DNA of 64,000 nucleotides. Origin: Aquisediminimonas sp031376385 (GTDB lineage Bacteria > Pseudomonadota > Alphaproteobacteria > Sphingomonadales > Sphingomonadaceae). Below the pieces are notes generated by a model. That model made no database searches. It was not told the DNA's origin and saw only the letters and a program-made list of their open reading frames with translations. The translations under genes and the position numbers were made by a program. Shown one piece after another: positions 1-8,067 of this stretch (positions are counted from its first letter, which is position 1; every line of letters starts with the position of its first letter). The DNA lies in contig JANMDQ010000013.1 in the NCBI GenBank assembly GCA_031376385.1, positions 161,527 to 225,526 on the forward strand. The letters are read 5' to 3'.

Positions 1-13
1 CAGCGACCCCGGC

Positions 14-226
14 TCAGGCGGCATTTTGCGGATCGGATAGCAGGCGGATAGCAGCAGCGGCGGCTGGTGACAGGCCTGCGTCGCCGTGATCGCGGATCAT
101 CTCCTTCATCCGCGGGTCCCAGAAGAGCTGCATATGATTGGCAATTGCCGCCACGGGATGAGGATCAGTCGCCAGATTTGTCGCAATCTGGTTGGCCATA
201 TGCACAAGGCGGTCGACGGTTTTCAT
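14..226 (-). CDS. fdsD: NAD-dependent formate dehydrogenase delta subunit
   Basis: A 70-residue protein at the 3' end of the formate dehydrogenase operon. It matches the small FdsD subunit found with cytosolic, molybdenum-dependent, NAD-linked formate dehydrogenases: short, all-helical looking, with the family-like stretches 'RLVHMANQIA' and 'HMQLFWDPRMK'. FdsD has no cofactor and is thought to help assembly or stability of the complex. Its ATG overlaps the fdsA stop codon as ATGA, so it is probably translationally coupled. The stop lies 14 bases from the window edge, so whether further accessory genes (fdsC/fdhD, mob genes) follow cannot be seen. Length and position make the call secure. Confidence 0.9.
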   Translation of the reverse strand: MKTVDRLVHMANQIATNLATDPHPVAAIANHMQLFWDPRMKEMIRDHGDAGLSPAAAAAIRLLSDPQNAA

Positions 227-3078
227 TCAGCAGGCACAGCTTCGATCCGCCGCGCGCGCTTAGACAAGGCTTCATAATCCTCCTGCCAGTCAGTCGGGCC
301 ATTCGACGCACTGATTTGCACGGCGGTCACCTTATATTCCGGGCAATTTGTCGCCCAGTCGCTATAGTCGGTTGTGACGACATTGGCCTGGGTCACGGCG
401 TGGTGAAACGTCGTGTAGACGACGCCCGGCGCCACCCGATCAGTGACAGTCGCGCGCAAAGTCGTTTCGCCTGCACGGCTGGCCAGTTTGATCCAGTCAC
501 CTGTTTTAACACCGCGATCTTCGGCATCAACGGGATGGATTTCCAGCAAATCTTCAGTGTGCCACGCGACATTTTCGGTCCGCCGCGTCTGCGCGCCGAC
601 GTTGTAGTGTGACAGGATCCGCCCGGTGGTCAGCAACAGCGGAAAGCGCGGGCCGGTCTTTTCGTCCGTCGGCACATAGTCCGTCACAACAAATTTGCCC
701 TTGCCGCGCACAAAGCCGTCTACATGCATGATGGGGGAGCCGTCGGGCGCTTCGGCAGTCACGGGCCACTGCAATGACCCCATTTCGTCAAGCCGGTCGA
801 ACGAGACCCCTGCAAAACTGGGCGTTAGTCGCGCAATTTCATCCATGATTTCAGATGGATGGCTGTAATTCCAATCAAGCCCTATCGCCTGTGCCAAACG
901 CTGCGTCACTTCCCAATCTTCCAGACCGCTGAGCGGCGTCATCACTTTGCGAACAGGCTGAATGCGCCGTTCGGCATTGGTGAAAGTGCCGTTCTTTTCG
1001 AGGAATGTCGATCCTGGCAGGAAAATATGCGCGTAATGGGCAGTTTCATTGAGGAAGAGATCATGGACAATCACACATTCCATCGCCGCTAGACCGGCCG
1101 ACACATGTTTGGTGTTGGGGTCTGAATGGAGGATATCTTCGCCCTGCACATAAAGCGCCTTGAACACGCCGTCGACGGCTGCGTCCAGCATACTGGGAAT
1201 ACGCAAGCCCGGTTCAGGATCAATCGGCACGCCCCAGTCCGCCTCGAACAAGGCCCGCGCATCGCCGTCACTGATATGGCGGTAACCGGAAAGCTCATGA
1301 GGAAAACTGCCCATGTCGCACGCACCTTGGACGTTATTTTGACCGCGCAGTGGGTTAACGCCCACGCCGCGCCGCCCGATGTTGCCCGTGGCCATGGCGA
1401 GGTTGGCAATCGCCATCACAGTTGAACTGCCTTGGCTATGTTCAGTGACCCCGAGACCGTAATAGATCGCCCCGTTTTTCTCAGTGGCAAACAGCCGCGC
1501 CGCGCCGCGCAGATGATCGGCATCCACCAGAGTCACAGGTGCCAAATTTTCCGGGCTATTGCGCTCCAGCGACACAAATGCGGCCCAGTGGCTATATTCG
1601 TCCCAATCGCAGCGTTCGCGGATGAAGGCTTCGTCGGCCAGACCTTCAGTCACAATGACATGCGCCATAGCCGTGAGCACAGCGACATTGGTGCCGGGCC
1701 GCAACGGTAAATGGAACTGCGCTTCGATATGGGGGGAACGGACGATATCGGTTCGGCGCGGATCGATGACGATCAGCTTGGCCCCGGGCTTTCCGTCCTG
1801 CCCGCGCAGGCGGCGCTTCATGCGACTGGCAAAAACAGGATGGCCGTCCGTCGGATTCGCGCCAATGATCAGGATGACATCACTGTCCTCAACTGAGTCA
1901 AAATCCTGCGTTCCAGCACTCGTGCCAAAGGTTGTTTTCAACCCGTAACCCGTCGGCGAATGGCAGACGCGGGCGCAGGTATCGACATTATTATTACCAA
2001 AGCCTGCGCGAACCAACTTTTGTACAAGGAAAGTCTCTTCGTTGGTGCAACGGCTGGAGGTGATCCCGCCAAGCGCTTGGCGGCCATAAGTATCGCTGAT
2101 CCGCTTCAACTCTGACGCGGTATAGGCGAAGGCTTCATCCCAGCTGACTTCGCGCCACGGATCGCTGATCGCTTTGCGGATCATCGGTTTGAGCATCCGG
2201 TCCTGATGCTGGGCATAGCCCCAGGCAAAGCGGCCCTTCACGCAAGAGTGCCCGCGATTGGCCTTGCCATCCTTGTATGGGACCATCCGCACCAATTGCT
2301 CGCCCCGCATTTCCGCACGGAACGTACAGCCGACGCCGCAATAAGCGCAGGTGGTAACAACGGCGCGTTCGGGAGTGCCGACTTCAACGACTTTCTTTTC
2401 CACCAGAGTGGCCGTCGGGCAGGCCTGCACACAGGCCCCGCAAGATACGCATTCGCTGCTGAGGAACGTGTCACTGGCAAGGCCAGCGGAAATCTTTGAC
2501 GCAAAGCCGCGCCCGTCCATGGTCAGCGCCAGCGTGCCCTGCACTTCGTCGCACGCGCGGATGCAGCGCGAACAAGCAATACATTTGCTTGGGTCAAAAT
2601 CAAAATAGGGGTTGGACTGATCCTTGGGTTGACCGAGGTGGCTCGCCTCCACTTCATAACGCACATCACGCAGGCCAACTGCCCCTGCCTGATCCTGCAA
2701 TTCACAGTCACCGTTGGCAGCACAGGTCAGGCAATCGAGCGGATGATCGGAGATGTAAAGTTCCATCACCCCCTTACGCAGTTTGGCCAAATGAGGCGTT
2801 TGCGTGCGAACGACCATGCCGGGTTCAACTGGCGTCGTGCAGCTGGCCGGTGTCCCTTTGCGCCCGTCGATTTCAATGAGGCACAAGCGGCATGACCCGA
2901 AACTTTTCATATTGTCCGTGGCGCAGAGTTTGGGGATCGACGTGCCCTGTTCAGCCGCCGCCCGCATGACGCTGGTTCCGGCAGGGACAGTGACTTGGCG
3001 GCCATCGATGGTCAGCGTCACCGCCTCTTGTGATCGGCTTTCTGGCGTTCCGAAGTCCTGTTGTGGCCGGTATGTCAT
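223..3078 (-). CDS. fdsA: NAD-dependent formate dehydrogenase alpha (catalytic) subunit
   Basis: A 951-residue molybdopterin oxidoreductase that oxidises formate to CO2 and passes electrons through Fe-S clusters to FdsB/FdsG for NAD reduction in the cytoplasm. Visible cofactor motifs, in order: a 2Fe-2S ferredoxin domain (C52, C63, C66, C80), a His-Cys3 cluster site (H112, C116, C119, C125), two ferredoxin-type 4Fe-4S motifs (C166/169/172/176 and C210/213/216/220), then the 4Fe-4S site at the head of the Mo-bisMGD domain starting CAYCGVGC (residue 244). 'CARVCHSP' carries the Cys expected to ligate Mo. The C-terminal part is the MGD-binding beta-barrel. Length matches FdsA (about 950-980). 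It is 32 bp downstream of the homocysteine methyltransferase gene and overlaps fdsD by 4 bp. Confidence 0.96.
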   Translation of the reverse strand: MTYRPQQDFGTPESRSQEAVTLTIDGRQVTVPAGTSVMRAAAEQGTSIPKLCATDNMKSFGSCRLCLIEIDGRKGTPASCTTPVEPGMVVRTQTPHLAKLRKGVMELYISDHPLDCLTCAANGDCELQDQAGAVGLRDVRYEVEASHLGQPKDQSNPYFDFDPSKCIACSRCIRACDEVQGTLALTMDGRGFASKISAGLASDTFLSSECVSCGACVQACPTATLVEKKVVEVGTPERAVVTTCAYCGVGCTFRAEMRGEQLVRMVPYKDGKANRGHSCVKGRFAWGYAQHQDRMLKPMIRKAISDPWREVSWDEAFAYTASELKRISDTYGRQALGGITSSRCTNEETFLVQKLVRAGFGNNNVDTCARVCHSPTGYGLKTTFGTSAGTQDFDSVEDSDVILIIGANPTDGHPVFASRMKRRLRGQDGKPGAKLIVIDPRRTDIVRSPHIEAQFHLPLRPGTNVAVLTAMAHVIVTEGLADEAFIRERCDWDEYSHWAAFVSLERNSPENLAPVTLVDADHLRGAARLFATEKNGAIYYGLGVTEHSQGSSTVMAIANLAMATGNIGRRGVGVNPLRGQNNVQGACDMGSFPHELSGYRHISDGDARALFEADWGVPIDPEPGLRIPSMLDAAVDGVFKALYVQGEDILHSDPNTKHVSAGLAAMECVIVHDLFLNETAHYAHIFLPGSTFLEKNGTFTNAERRIQPVRKVMTPLSGLEDWEVTQRLAQAIGLDWNYSHPSEIMDEIARLTPSFAGVSFDRLDEMGSLQWPVTAEAPDGSPIMHVDGFVRGKGKFVVTDYVPTDEKTGPRFPLLLTTGRILSHYNVGAQTRRTENVAWHTEDLLEIHPVDAEDRGVKTGDWIKLASRAGETTLRATVTDRVAPGVVYTTFHHAVTQANVVTTDYSDWATNCPEYKVTAVQISASNGPTDWQEDYEALSKRARRIEAVPAE

Positions 3079-3110
3079 GGTCTTACCTTACACTAAATGG
3101 TCGGAAATGA

Positions 3111-3989
3111 TCAGGCATTATTCGGCAACAGTCCCTCGGCAAGCGCGCGAATATGGTCCGGGCCAATGCCGCAGCATCCGCCAACCATCGTTGCGCCTGC
3201 CGCCACCCATTTCTGGGCCCAATTGAGATAAAGCGGCGGCCCCAGATCAGCGCGAATTTGCCGCAGCCCTGCATTGGCATCAATTTCCACTTCGGTGTGC
3301 GCAAACCCATTGGCATATACTCCGATCTCTACCGCTCCATTGCCAAGGGCTTGCTTGGCCAGCTGCACAGCATCCTCCATCACCTCAGGCGCGCTGCAAT
3401 TGAACAGCAGCGCCTTTGCGCCCAATTTTAGCACCGTTGCTGCCGCTTCTTCAATGCTCTCGCCCGAACGCAGCACCGCTGGGCCTTCGTCTTTTAGCGT
3501 GAAGGACAGCCAGAGCGGCCGGTCATCGCCCGCCAGCATCTCAGCGATCAGTCTCGCCTCACCAAGCGTGCTGAGCGTTTCGGCAAGCCAGACATCAGCA
3601 AAAGGCGACAGCCCCTCGATCAGCACAGCAAGAATGGTTCGCGCGGCCTCCACCTCAAACAGGTCAGGGCGGTAAGACCCCAGCACAGGCGGCAAAGAGC
3701 CCGCAACTTTAAGGCCGCGCTTGTCAGCCACATCGCGCGCCAGCTTTCCAGCCACGCCTGCCAATTCGCCACCGCGCTCCGCAAATAATGCTTCGCCGAT
3801 ATGAAAGGGGACGACAGCATAGCTATTGGTGGAAATCACATCCGCCCCGGCCTGTGCAAATCCGTCATGCGCCTGTGTGACGAACTCTGGCCCGTCCATC
3901 AGCGCAAGGGCTGACCATTCTGGCTGCCGAAAAGGCGCACCAAGCCGCTGCAACTCGCGGCCCATGCCGCCGTCGAGGATTGTGATCAT
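3111..3989 (-). CDS. Homocysteine S-methyltransferase family protein (BHMT/MmuM-like)
   Basis: A 292-residue TIM-barrel protein of the homocysteine methyltransferase (Pfam S-methyl_trans) family. These zinc enzymes transfer a methyl group from betaine, S-methylmethionine, DMSP or similar donors to homocysteine or another thiol. Zinc ligands are present: the Cys in 'FNCSAPEVM' and the C-terminal 'GGCCGIGP' pair. The N-terminal 'ILDGGMGRELQRLG' is the usual family start. I chose the ATG at 3989 because it overlaps the fdsB stop as ATGA; an upstream in-frame start at 4061 would run well into fdsB. The gene lies between fdsB and fdsA, an unusual place that ties a methyl donor to formate oxidation. 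The donor is not identifiable from sequence; glycine betaine would fit the gene neighbourhood. Confidence 0.85.
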   Translation of the reverse strand: MITILDGGMGRELQRLGAPFRQPEWSALALMDGPEFVTQAHDGFAQAGADVISTNSYAVVPFHIGEALFAERGGELAGVAGKLARDVADKRGLKVAGSLPPVLGSYRPDLFEVEAARTILAVLIEGLSPFADVWLAETLSTLGEARLIAEMLAGDDRPLWLSFTLKDEGPAVLRSGESIEEAAATVLKLGAKALLFNCSAPEVMEDAVQLAKQALGNGAVEIGVYANGFAHTEVEIDANAGLRQIRADLGPPLYLNWAQKWVAAGATMVGGCCGIGPDHIRALAEGLLPNNA

Positions 3990-5431
3990 CGCTGAAAATC
4001 CTCTGGAAAATGGGTAATTGCGCTCATCACGGGATAAGGCGTGAAGCCACCCAGCGCACACAGCGACCCAAACTTCATCGTTTCGGATAGATCAGCGATC
4101 AGCGCCAGATTGGCCTCAACATTCTTGCCCGCGATAATCTGATCGATGGTTTCCAATCCGCGCGTGCTGCCCAACCGACACGGGGTGCATTTGCCGCAGC
4201 TTTCAACGGCGCAAAACTCCATCGCAAAACGTGCCATTTGCGCCATGTCAACGCTGTCATCAAAAACCGTGATGCCGCCGTGGCCAATGAGCGCATCAGC
4301 AGCCGCAAAGGCCTCATAATCAAAGGGCAAATCAAACTGGTCAGGCGGGATATAGGCGCCCAGCGGCCCGCCAACCTGCACGCAGCGCACGGGGCGGCCC
4401 GTGTCTGTGCCACCGCCAACATCATTGACCAGTTCGCCAAGTGTGATGCCAAAGGCCACTTCGAACAAGCCGCCGTGCTTGACATTGCCTGCAATTTGGA
4501 CGGGCACTGTGCCTGTCGACCGCCCCATGCCGTAGGCGGCATAGGCTTCGCCGCCGTGCGTCAAGATCCATGGCACAGCGGCGAGAGTGAGGACATTGTT
4601 GACGACCGTGGGCTTGCCGAACAATCCTTCAAGGGCTGGCAGCGGCGGTTTGGCGCGCACTTCGCCGCGCTTGCCCTCCAGACTGTTGAGCAATGATGTT
4701 TCTTCGCCGCAGACGTAAGAGCCTGCACCAACCCGCACTTCAACCGCGAAAGGCGCTACCAGATGCGCGCTTGCTTTGATCGCCGCTTCCATTTTGGCAA
4801 TGGCGTGAGGATATTCTGACCGGATATAGACGTAAGCTTTGTTGGCCCCGACAGCGAGGCCTGCAATCGCCATGCCTTCGATCAGCATGAAGGGATCGCC
4901 TTCCATCACCATCCGGTCAGCAAAGGTGGCGCTGTCGCCTTCGTCGGCATTGCAGACGATATATTTCTGATCAGCGGCGGCTCCAGCCACAGTCTTCCAC
5001 TTGATGCCCGCCGGAAAGCCAGCGCCACCGCGCCCGCGCAGGCCCGATGCCAAGACGATCTCGATGGTTGCCTCGGCCCCAACCTCGCGTGCTTTAGCAA
5101 GGCCAAGCCAGCCGCCTGCGGCATAATAATCGTCAAGCGATGTGGGCCGCGTTTTGCCAGCACGAGCAAAGGTCAGCCGCTGCTGTCTCGCGATAAAGGG
5201 ATGGTCCTTGATCCGGCCGACGGAAGGCGCTGTGCCAGCCATGATCGCGGCGACTTGATCGATTGAGGCAGGCCCATAACCAATACCGTCGATTTCAACC
5301 AGCGGCTCCAGCCAGTGCATACCCCAACTCGACACGCGGTGCACCTCAGCCCCTGCCTGCTCAAAGGCAGCGGCCACGACGTCGGCTCCGCACGCAATTG
5401 CGACGGCATCGTCTGATATCCGGACCTTCAT
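3986..5431 (-). CDS. fdsB: NAD-dependent formate dehydrogenase beta subunit (NuoF-like)
   Basis: A 481-residue NADH-binding diaphorase subunit. It carries FMN and a 4Fe-4S cluster and reduces NAD with electrons from FdsA. The glycine-rich FMN/NADH motif 'GLRGRGGAGFP' is at about residues 130-140, and the 4Fe-4S ligands sit in 'ESCGKCTPCR' with the fourth Cys in 'GSLCALGG' near the C terminus. The N-terminal 60 residues look like the thioredoxin-fold segment found in FdsB but without cluster cysteines. Length is close to the family norm (about 500). It overlaps fdsG upstream by 4 bp and the homocysteine methyltransferase downstream by 4 bp. The NuoF homology alone would also fit a hydrogenase diaphorase, but the adjacent fdsA and fdsD settle the assignment. 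Confidence 0.95.
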   Translation of the reverse strand: MKVRISDDAVAIACGADVVAAAFEQAGAEVHRVSSWGMHWLEPLVEIDGIGYGPASIDQVAAIMAGTAPSVGRIKDHPFIARQQRLTFARAGKTRPTSLDDYYAAGGWLGLAKAREVGAEATIEIVLASGLRGRGGAGFPAGIKWKTVAGAAADQKYIVCNADEGDSATFADRMVMEGDPFMLIEGMAIAGLAVGANKAYVYIRSEYPHAIAKMEAAIKASAHLVAPFAVEVRVGAGSYVCGEETSLLNSLEGKRGEVRAKPPLPALEGLFGKPTVVNNVLTLAAVPWILTHGGEAYAAYGMGRSTGTVPVQIAGNVKHGGLFEVAFGITLGELVNDVGGGTDTGRPVRCVQVGGPLGAYIPPDQFDLPFDYEAFAAADALIGHGGITVFDDSVDMAQMARFAMEFCAVESCGKCTPCRLGSTRGLETIDQIIAGKNVEANLALIADLSETMKFGSLCALGGFTPYPVMSAITHFPEDFQR

Positions 5432-5838
5432 ACGCTGGCCATCAGGGCCGTAAATCGGTCCTCATTAAGCCGCGCGTAAACTTGATCCCCAACCAGTGCG
5501 GCTGGCCCTACCGCGCAGAGGCCAAGGCAGTAGACAGTTTCAACCTTCACGCGGCTCTGCGCCTCGGTCAGGGGGATCAGCGCCTCTACGCCGCGCGCTT
5601 TACAGGCTTCGGCGCGGCAGAGCTTGATGATTGCGCGCGGTTCGGCTTCCTTGCGGAAATCGTGATAGAAACTGACAACGCCGAAAACCTCTGCACGCGT
5701 CAGATTAAGCGACTTGGAAATTTCGCGGATAGCCTCTTCGCTGACATGGCCGAACGCCTTTTGCACATCGTGCAGGATGGGTAGCAGAGGCCCCTCCCGC
5801 CCGGCATGATCAGACAAAATGTCAGCGATTGTGGTCAT
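5428..5838 (-). CDS. fdsG: NAD-dependent formate dehydrogenase gamma subunit (NuoE-like)
   Basis: A 136-residue NuoE/24-kDa-type subunit with a thioredoxin-fold 2Fe-2S domain. Cluster ligands are visible as the pair in 'LCRAEACKARG' and the pair in 'VYCLGLCAVGPA'. It forms the diaphorase module with FdsB. The N-terminal helical part ('LLPILHDVQKAFGHV') is the usual NuoE start. Its ATG overlaps the frmA stop by one base (TGATG), and its own stop overlaps fdsB, so frmA-fdsG-fdsB is one translationally coupled unit. Length is typical for FdsG (about 150). Confidence 0.95.
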   Translation of the reverse strand: MTTIADILSDHAGREGPLLPILHDVQKAFGHVSEEAIREISKSLNLTRAEVFGVVSFYHDFRKEAEPRAIIKLCRAEACKARGVEALIPLTEAQSRVKVETVYCLGLCAVGPAALVGDQVYARLNEDRFTALMASV

Positions 5839-6947
5839 CAGAAAACGACAACGCTGCGGATGCTTTCGCCTGCGTGCATCAGGTCAAAGCCTTTGTTGAT
5901 TTCCTCCAGGCTCAGCACGTGGGTGATCATCGGATCAATTTCGATGGTGCCGTCCATGTAAAGATCGACAATTTTCGGAACGTCCGTGCGGCCCTTGGCG
6001 CCGCCAAACGCCGTGCCGCGCCAGTTACGGCCTGTGACCAGCTGGAACGGGCGGGTGGAGATTTCCTTGCCTGCCTCTGCCACGCCAATGATGATGCTTG
6101 TGCCCCAGCCGCGGTGGCAGGCTTCCAAGGCTTGGCGCATCACTGTCGTGTTGCCTGTGCAATCAAAGGTGTAATCCGCGCCCCCGTCCGTTAGCGCGAC
6201 GAGATGCGCTACGAAGTCGCCGTCGATATCCTTTGGGTTCACGAAATGCGTCATCCCGAACCGCTTGCCCCACTCTTCGCGGTCCGGATTGATGTCAACG
6301 CCGACGATCATGTTCGCCCCTGCCATCCGTGCGCCTTGAAGCACGTTGAGGCCAATACCGCCTAGCCCGAAGATGATGACATTATCGCCCGGCTGGACCT
6401 TGGCTGTATTGACGACGGCGCCCACACCCGTCGTTACACCGCAGCCAACGTAGCAGGCACTGTTGAACGGCGCGTCTTCGCGGATTTTCGCCACGGCGAT
6501 TTCTGGCAGAACTGTGAAATTGGAAAAGGTCGAACAGCCCATATAGTGGAATATCGTCTGGCCTTTATACGAAAACCGCGACGTCCCGTCCGGCATCAGC
6601 CCCTTGCCCTGCGTTGCGCGGATTGCGGTGCAGAGGTTGGTTTTGCCGGACAGGCATGACTTACACTGGCGGCATTCGGGGGTGTAAAGCGGGATGACAT
6701 GATCGCCGGGCTTCACGCTCGTCACGCCTGCGCCCACTTCGCGCACAATGCCTGCGCCCTCATGGCCGAGCACGCTGGGGAACAGGCCTTCGCTGTCCAG
6801 CCCGTCGAGCGTGTAGGCATCTGTATGGCAGATGCCCGTCGCCATGATTTCAACGAGGACTTCGCCAGCCTTGGGGCCGTCCAAATCAAGCTCAACAATT
6901 TCCAGCGGTTTCTTGGCTTCAAAGGCAACAGCGGCGCGGGTCTTCAT
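5838..6947 (-). CDS. frmA: S-(hydroxymethyl)glutathione dehydrogenase (class III alcohol dehydrogenase)
   Basis: A 369-residue zinc alcohol dehydrogenase of class III, also called adhC or GSH-FDH. It oxidises the spontaneous glutathione adduct of formaldehyde to S-formylglutathione with NAD. Catalytic zinc ligands appear in 'GICHTDAYTL' and 'GHEGAG'; the structural zinc loop is 'PECRQCKSCLSGKTNLC'; the nucleotide-binding loop is 'FGLGGIGLNVLQG'. It has the class III length and starts at an ATG 5 bases after an AGGAG ribosome site. An S-formylglutathione hydrolase (frmB/fghA) would be needed to release formate and is not in the window. Its position at the head of the formate dehydrogenase genes makes formaldehyde detoxification its clear role. 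Confidence 0.96.
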   Translation of the reverse strand: MKTRAAVAFEAKKPLEIVELDLDGPKAGEVLVEIMATGICHTDAYTLDGLDSEGLFPSVLGHEGAGIVREVGAGVTSVKPGDHVIPLYTPECRQCKSCLSGKTNLCTAIRATQGKGLMPDGTSRFSYKGQTIFHYMGCSTFSNFTVLPEIAVAKIREDAPFNSACYVGCGVTTGVGAVVNTAKVQPGDNVIIFGLGGIGLNVLQGARMAGANMIVGVDINPDREEWGKRFGMTHFVNPKDIDGDFVAHLVALTDGGADYTFDCTGNTTVMRQALEACHRGWGTSIIIGVAEAGKEISTRPFQLVTGRNWRGTAFGGAKGRTDVPKIVDLYMDGTIEIDPMITHVLSLEEINKGFDLMHAGESIRSVVVF

Positions 6948-6968
6948 ATTCGTCTCCTGGATTTCAGT

Positions 6969-7826
6969 CTATTTGAACACAATCGTGCGGTTGCCGTTCA
7001 GCATCACGCGCTGTTCAAGATGCAGCTTGACGGCGCGCGACAACACGCGGCTTTCAGTATCTTGGCCCTGCGCAATCAAATCATCAACGGTGTCAGCGTG
7101 ATCCACGATAGAAACGTCCTGCGTGATAATAGGCCCTTCGTCCAGATCAGGCGTTACGTAATGCGCCGTCGCACCCACCATTTTGACGCCGCGATCATAG
7201 GCGCGGTGATAGGGTTTTGCGCCCTTGAAGCCGGGCAAGAAACTGTGGTGGATGTTAACAACGCGGCCATCAAGCTTGCGACACAGCTGATCAGACAAGA
7301 CCTGCATGTATCGCGCAAGGATGATCAGATCGACTTGCTGTTCCTCAACCATGGCCAGCAGCTTGGCCTCTTGATCTAGCTTGGTCTCTGGCGTGATCGG
7401 CAAATGGTGGAACGCTATGCCTTCATGTTCGGCCCGGCGCTGCCACGTGAGATGGTTGGAAACGATGCTGGTTACGTTCATCGGCAAGCGGTTGGTGGCC
7501 GTGCGGTAGAGCAAGTCGTTCAAGCAATGGCCGCCTTGGCTGACCATGATCATGGCGCGCAGTTTTTTGCGCAAATCGTGGATACGCCATTCAAGCCGAA
7601 ACGCTGTGGCAACGGGCATGAAGGCCTCTGAAAAGCTATCAGGCGTCATATTTTGCGGGCCAGTGATCGCAACACGCATGAAGAAGCGGCCGGTGATGCC
7701 ATCGCCATATTGGGCGTTTTCAACAATGTTACAGTCTTGGCTGGCAATCGAATTGGCAACAGCCGCAACGATCCCCTTGCGATCCTCACAAGCGATTAGC
7801 AGAACAAAATCCGCTCCAACATGCAT
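6969..7826 (-). CDS. purU: Formyltetrahydrofolate deformylase
   Basis: A 285-residue protein with an N-terminal ACT domain (about 1-85) and a formyltransferase domain containing the catalytic signatures 'NIHHSFLPGFKGAKPYH' and 'DEGPII'. PurU hydrolyses 10-formyl-THF to formate and THF. It is the first gene of the operon, 21 bp ahead of frmA, with GGAG seven bases before the ATG. In this setting it would recycle THF loaded with C1 units by the GcvT-domain demethylating flavoproteins encoded 14-19 kb away and hand formate to the formate dehydrogenase. Length and motifs are those of ordinary PurU. Confidence 0.95.
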   Translation of the reverse strand: MHVGADFVLLIACEDRKGIVAAVANSIASQDCNIVENAQYGDGITGRFFMRVAITGPQNMTPDSFSEAFMPVATAFRLEWRIHDLRKKLRAMIMVSQGGHCLNDLLYRTATNRLPMNVTSIVSNHLTWQRRAEHEGIAFHHLPITPETKLDQEAKLLAMVEEQQVDLIILARYMQVLSDQLCRKLDGRVVNIHHSFLPGFKGAKPYHRAYDRGVKMVGATAHYVTPDLDEGPIITQDVSIVDHADTVDDLIAQGQDTESRVLSRAVKLHLEQRVMLNGNRTIVFK

Positions 7827-8067
7827 AAGCCACTCCGCCCCGTGTTAAATCCTGAAGCCGCGTAGCGTTGGAACGCCCCACACTCCATCACCTGCGCCGG
7901 TACATTAGGCCTTCTAATCGCAATATGTAGATGATGTGATTGGTCGACGAATTTATTTTACCAATGGCGAAAATTTGGTCAGTTGAGTGTATGTCACTGC
8001 AGTCTCAGTCTAATTGCGAACAAATTTATGCTCCTAAAAAATTAGGGGTCGAAAAAGGGGAAGAAAA
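7827..8067. promoter_or_regulatory. Divergent promoter region between purU and a TonB receptor gene
   Basis: A 241-bp AT-rich intergenic stretch separating two divergent operons. It holds the half-sites ATTGGT (7939-7944), ACCAAT (7960-7965) and TTGGT (7975-7979), forming two adjacent inverted repeats, with GAAAATTT between the last two. Such an arrangement suits a LysR-type activator, and one is encoded at 18581, but no binding has been shown. The receptor's ribosome site (AAGGGGAAG) closes the region. Confidence 0.45.
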
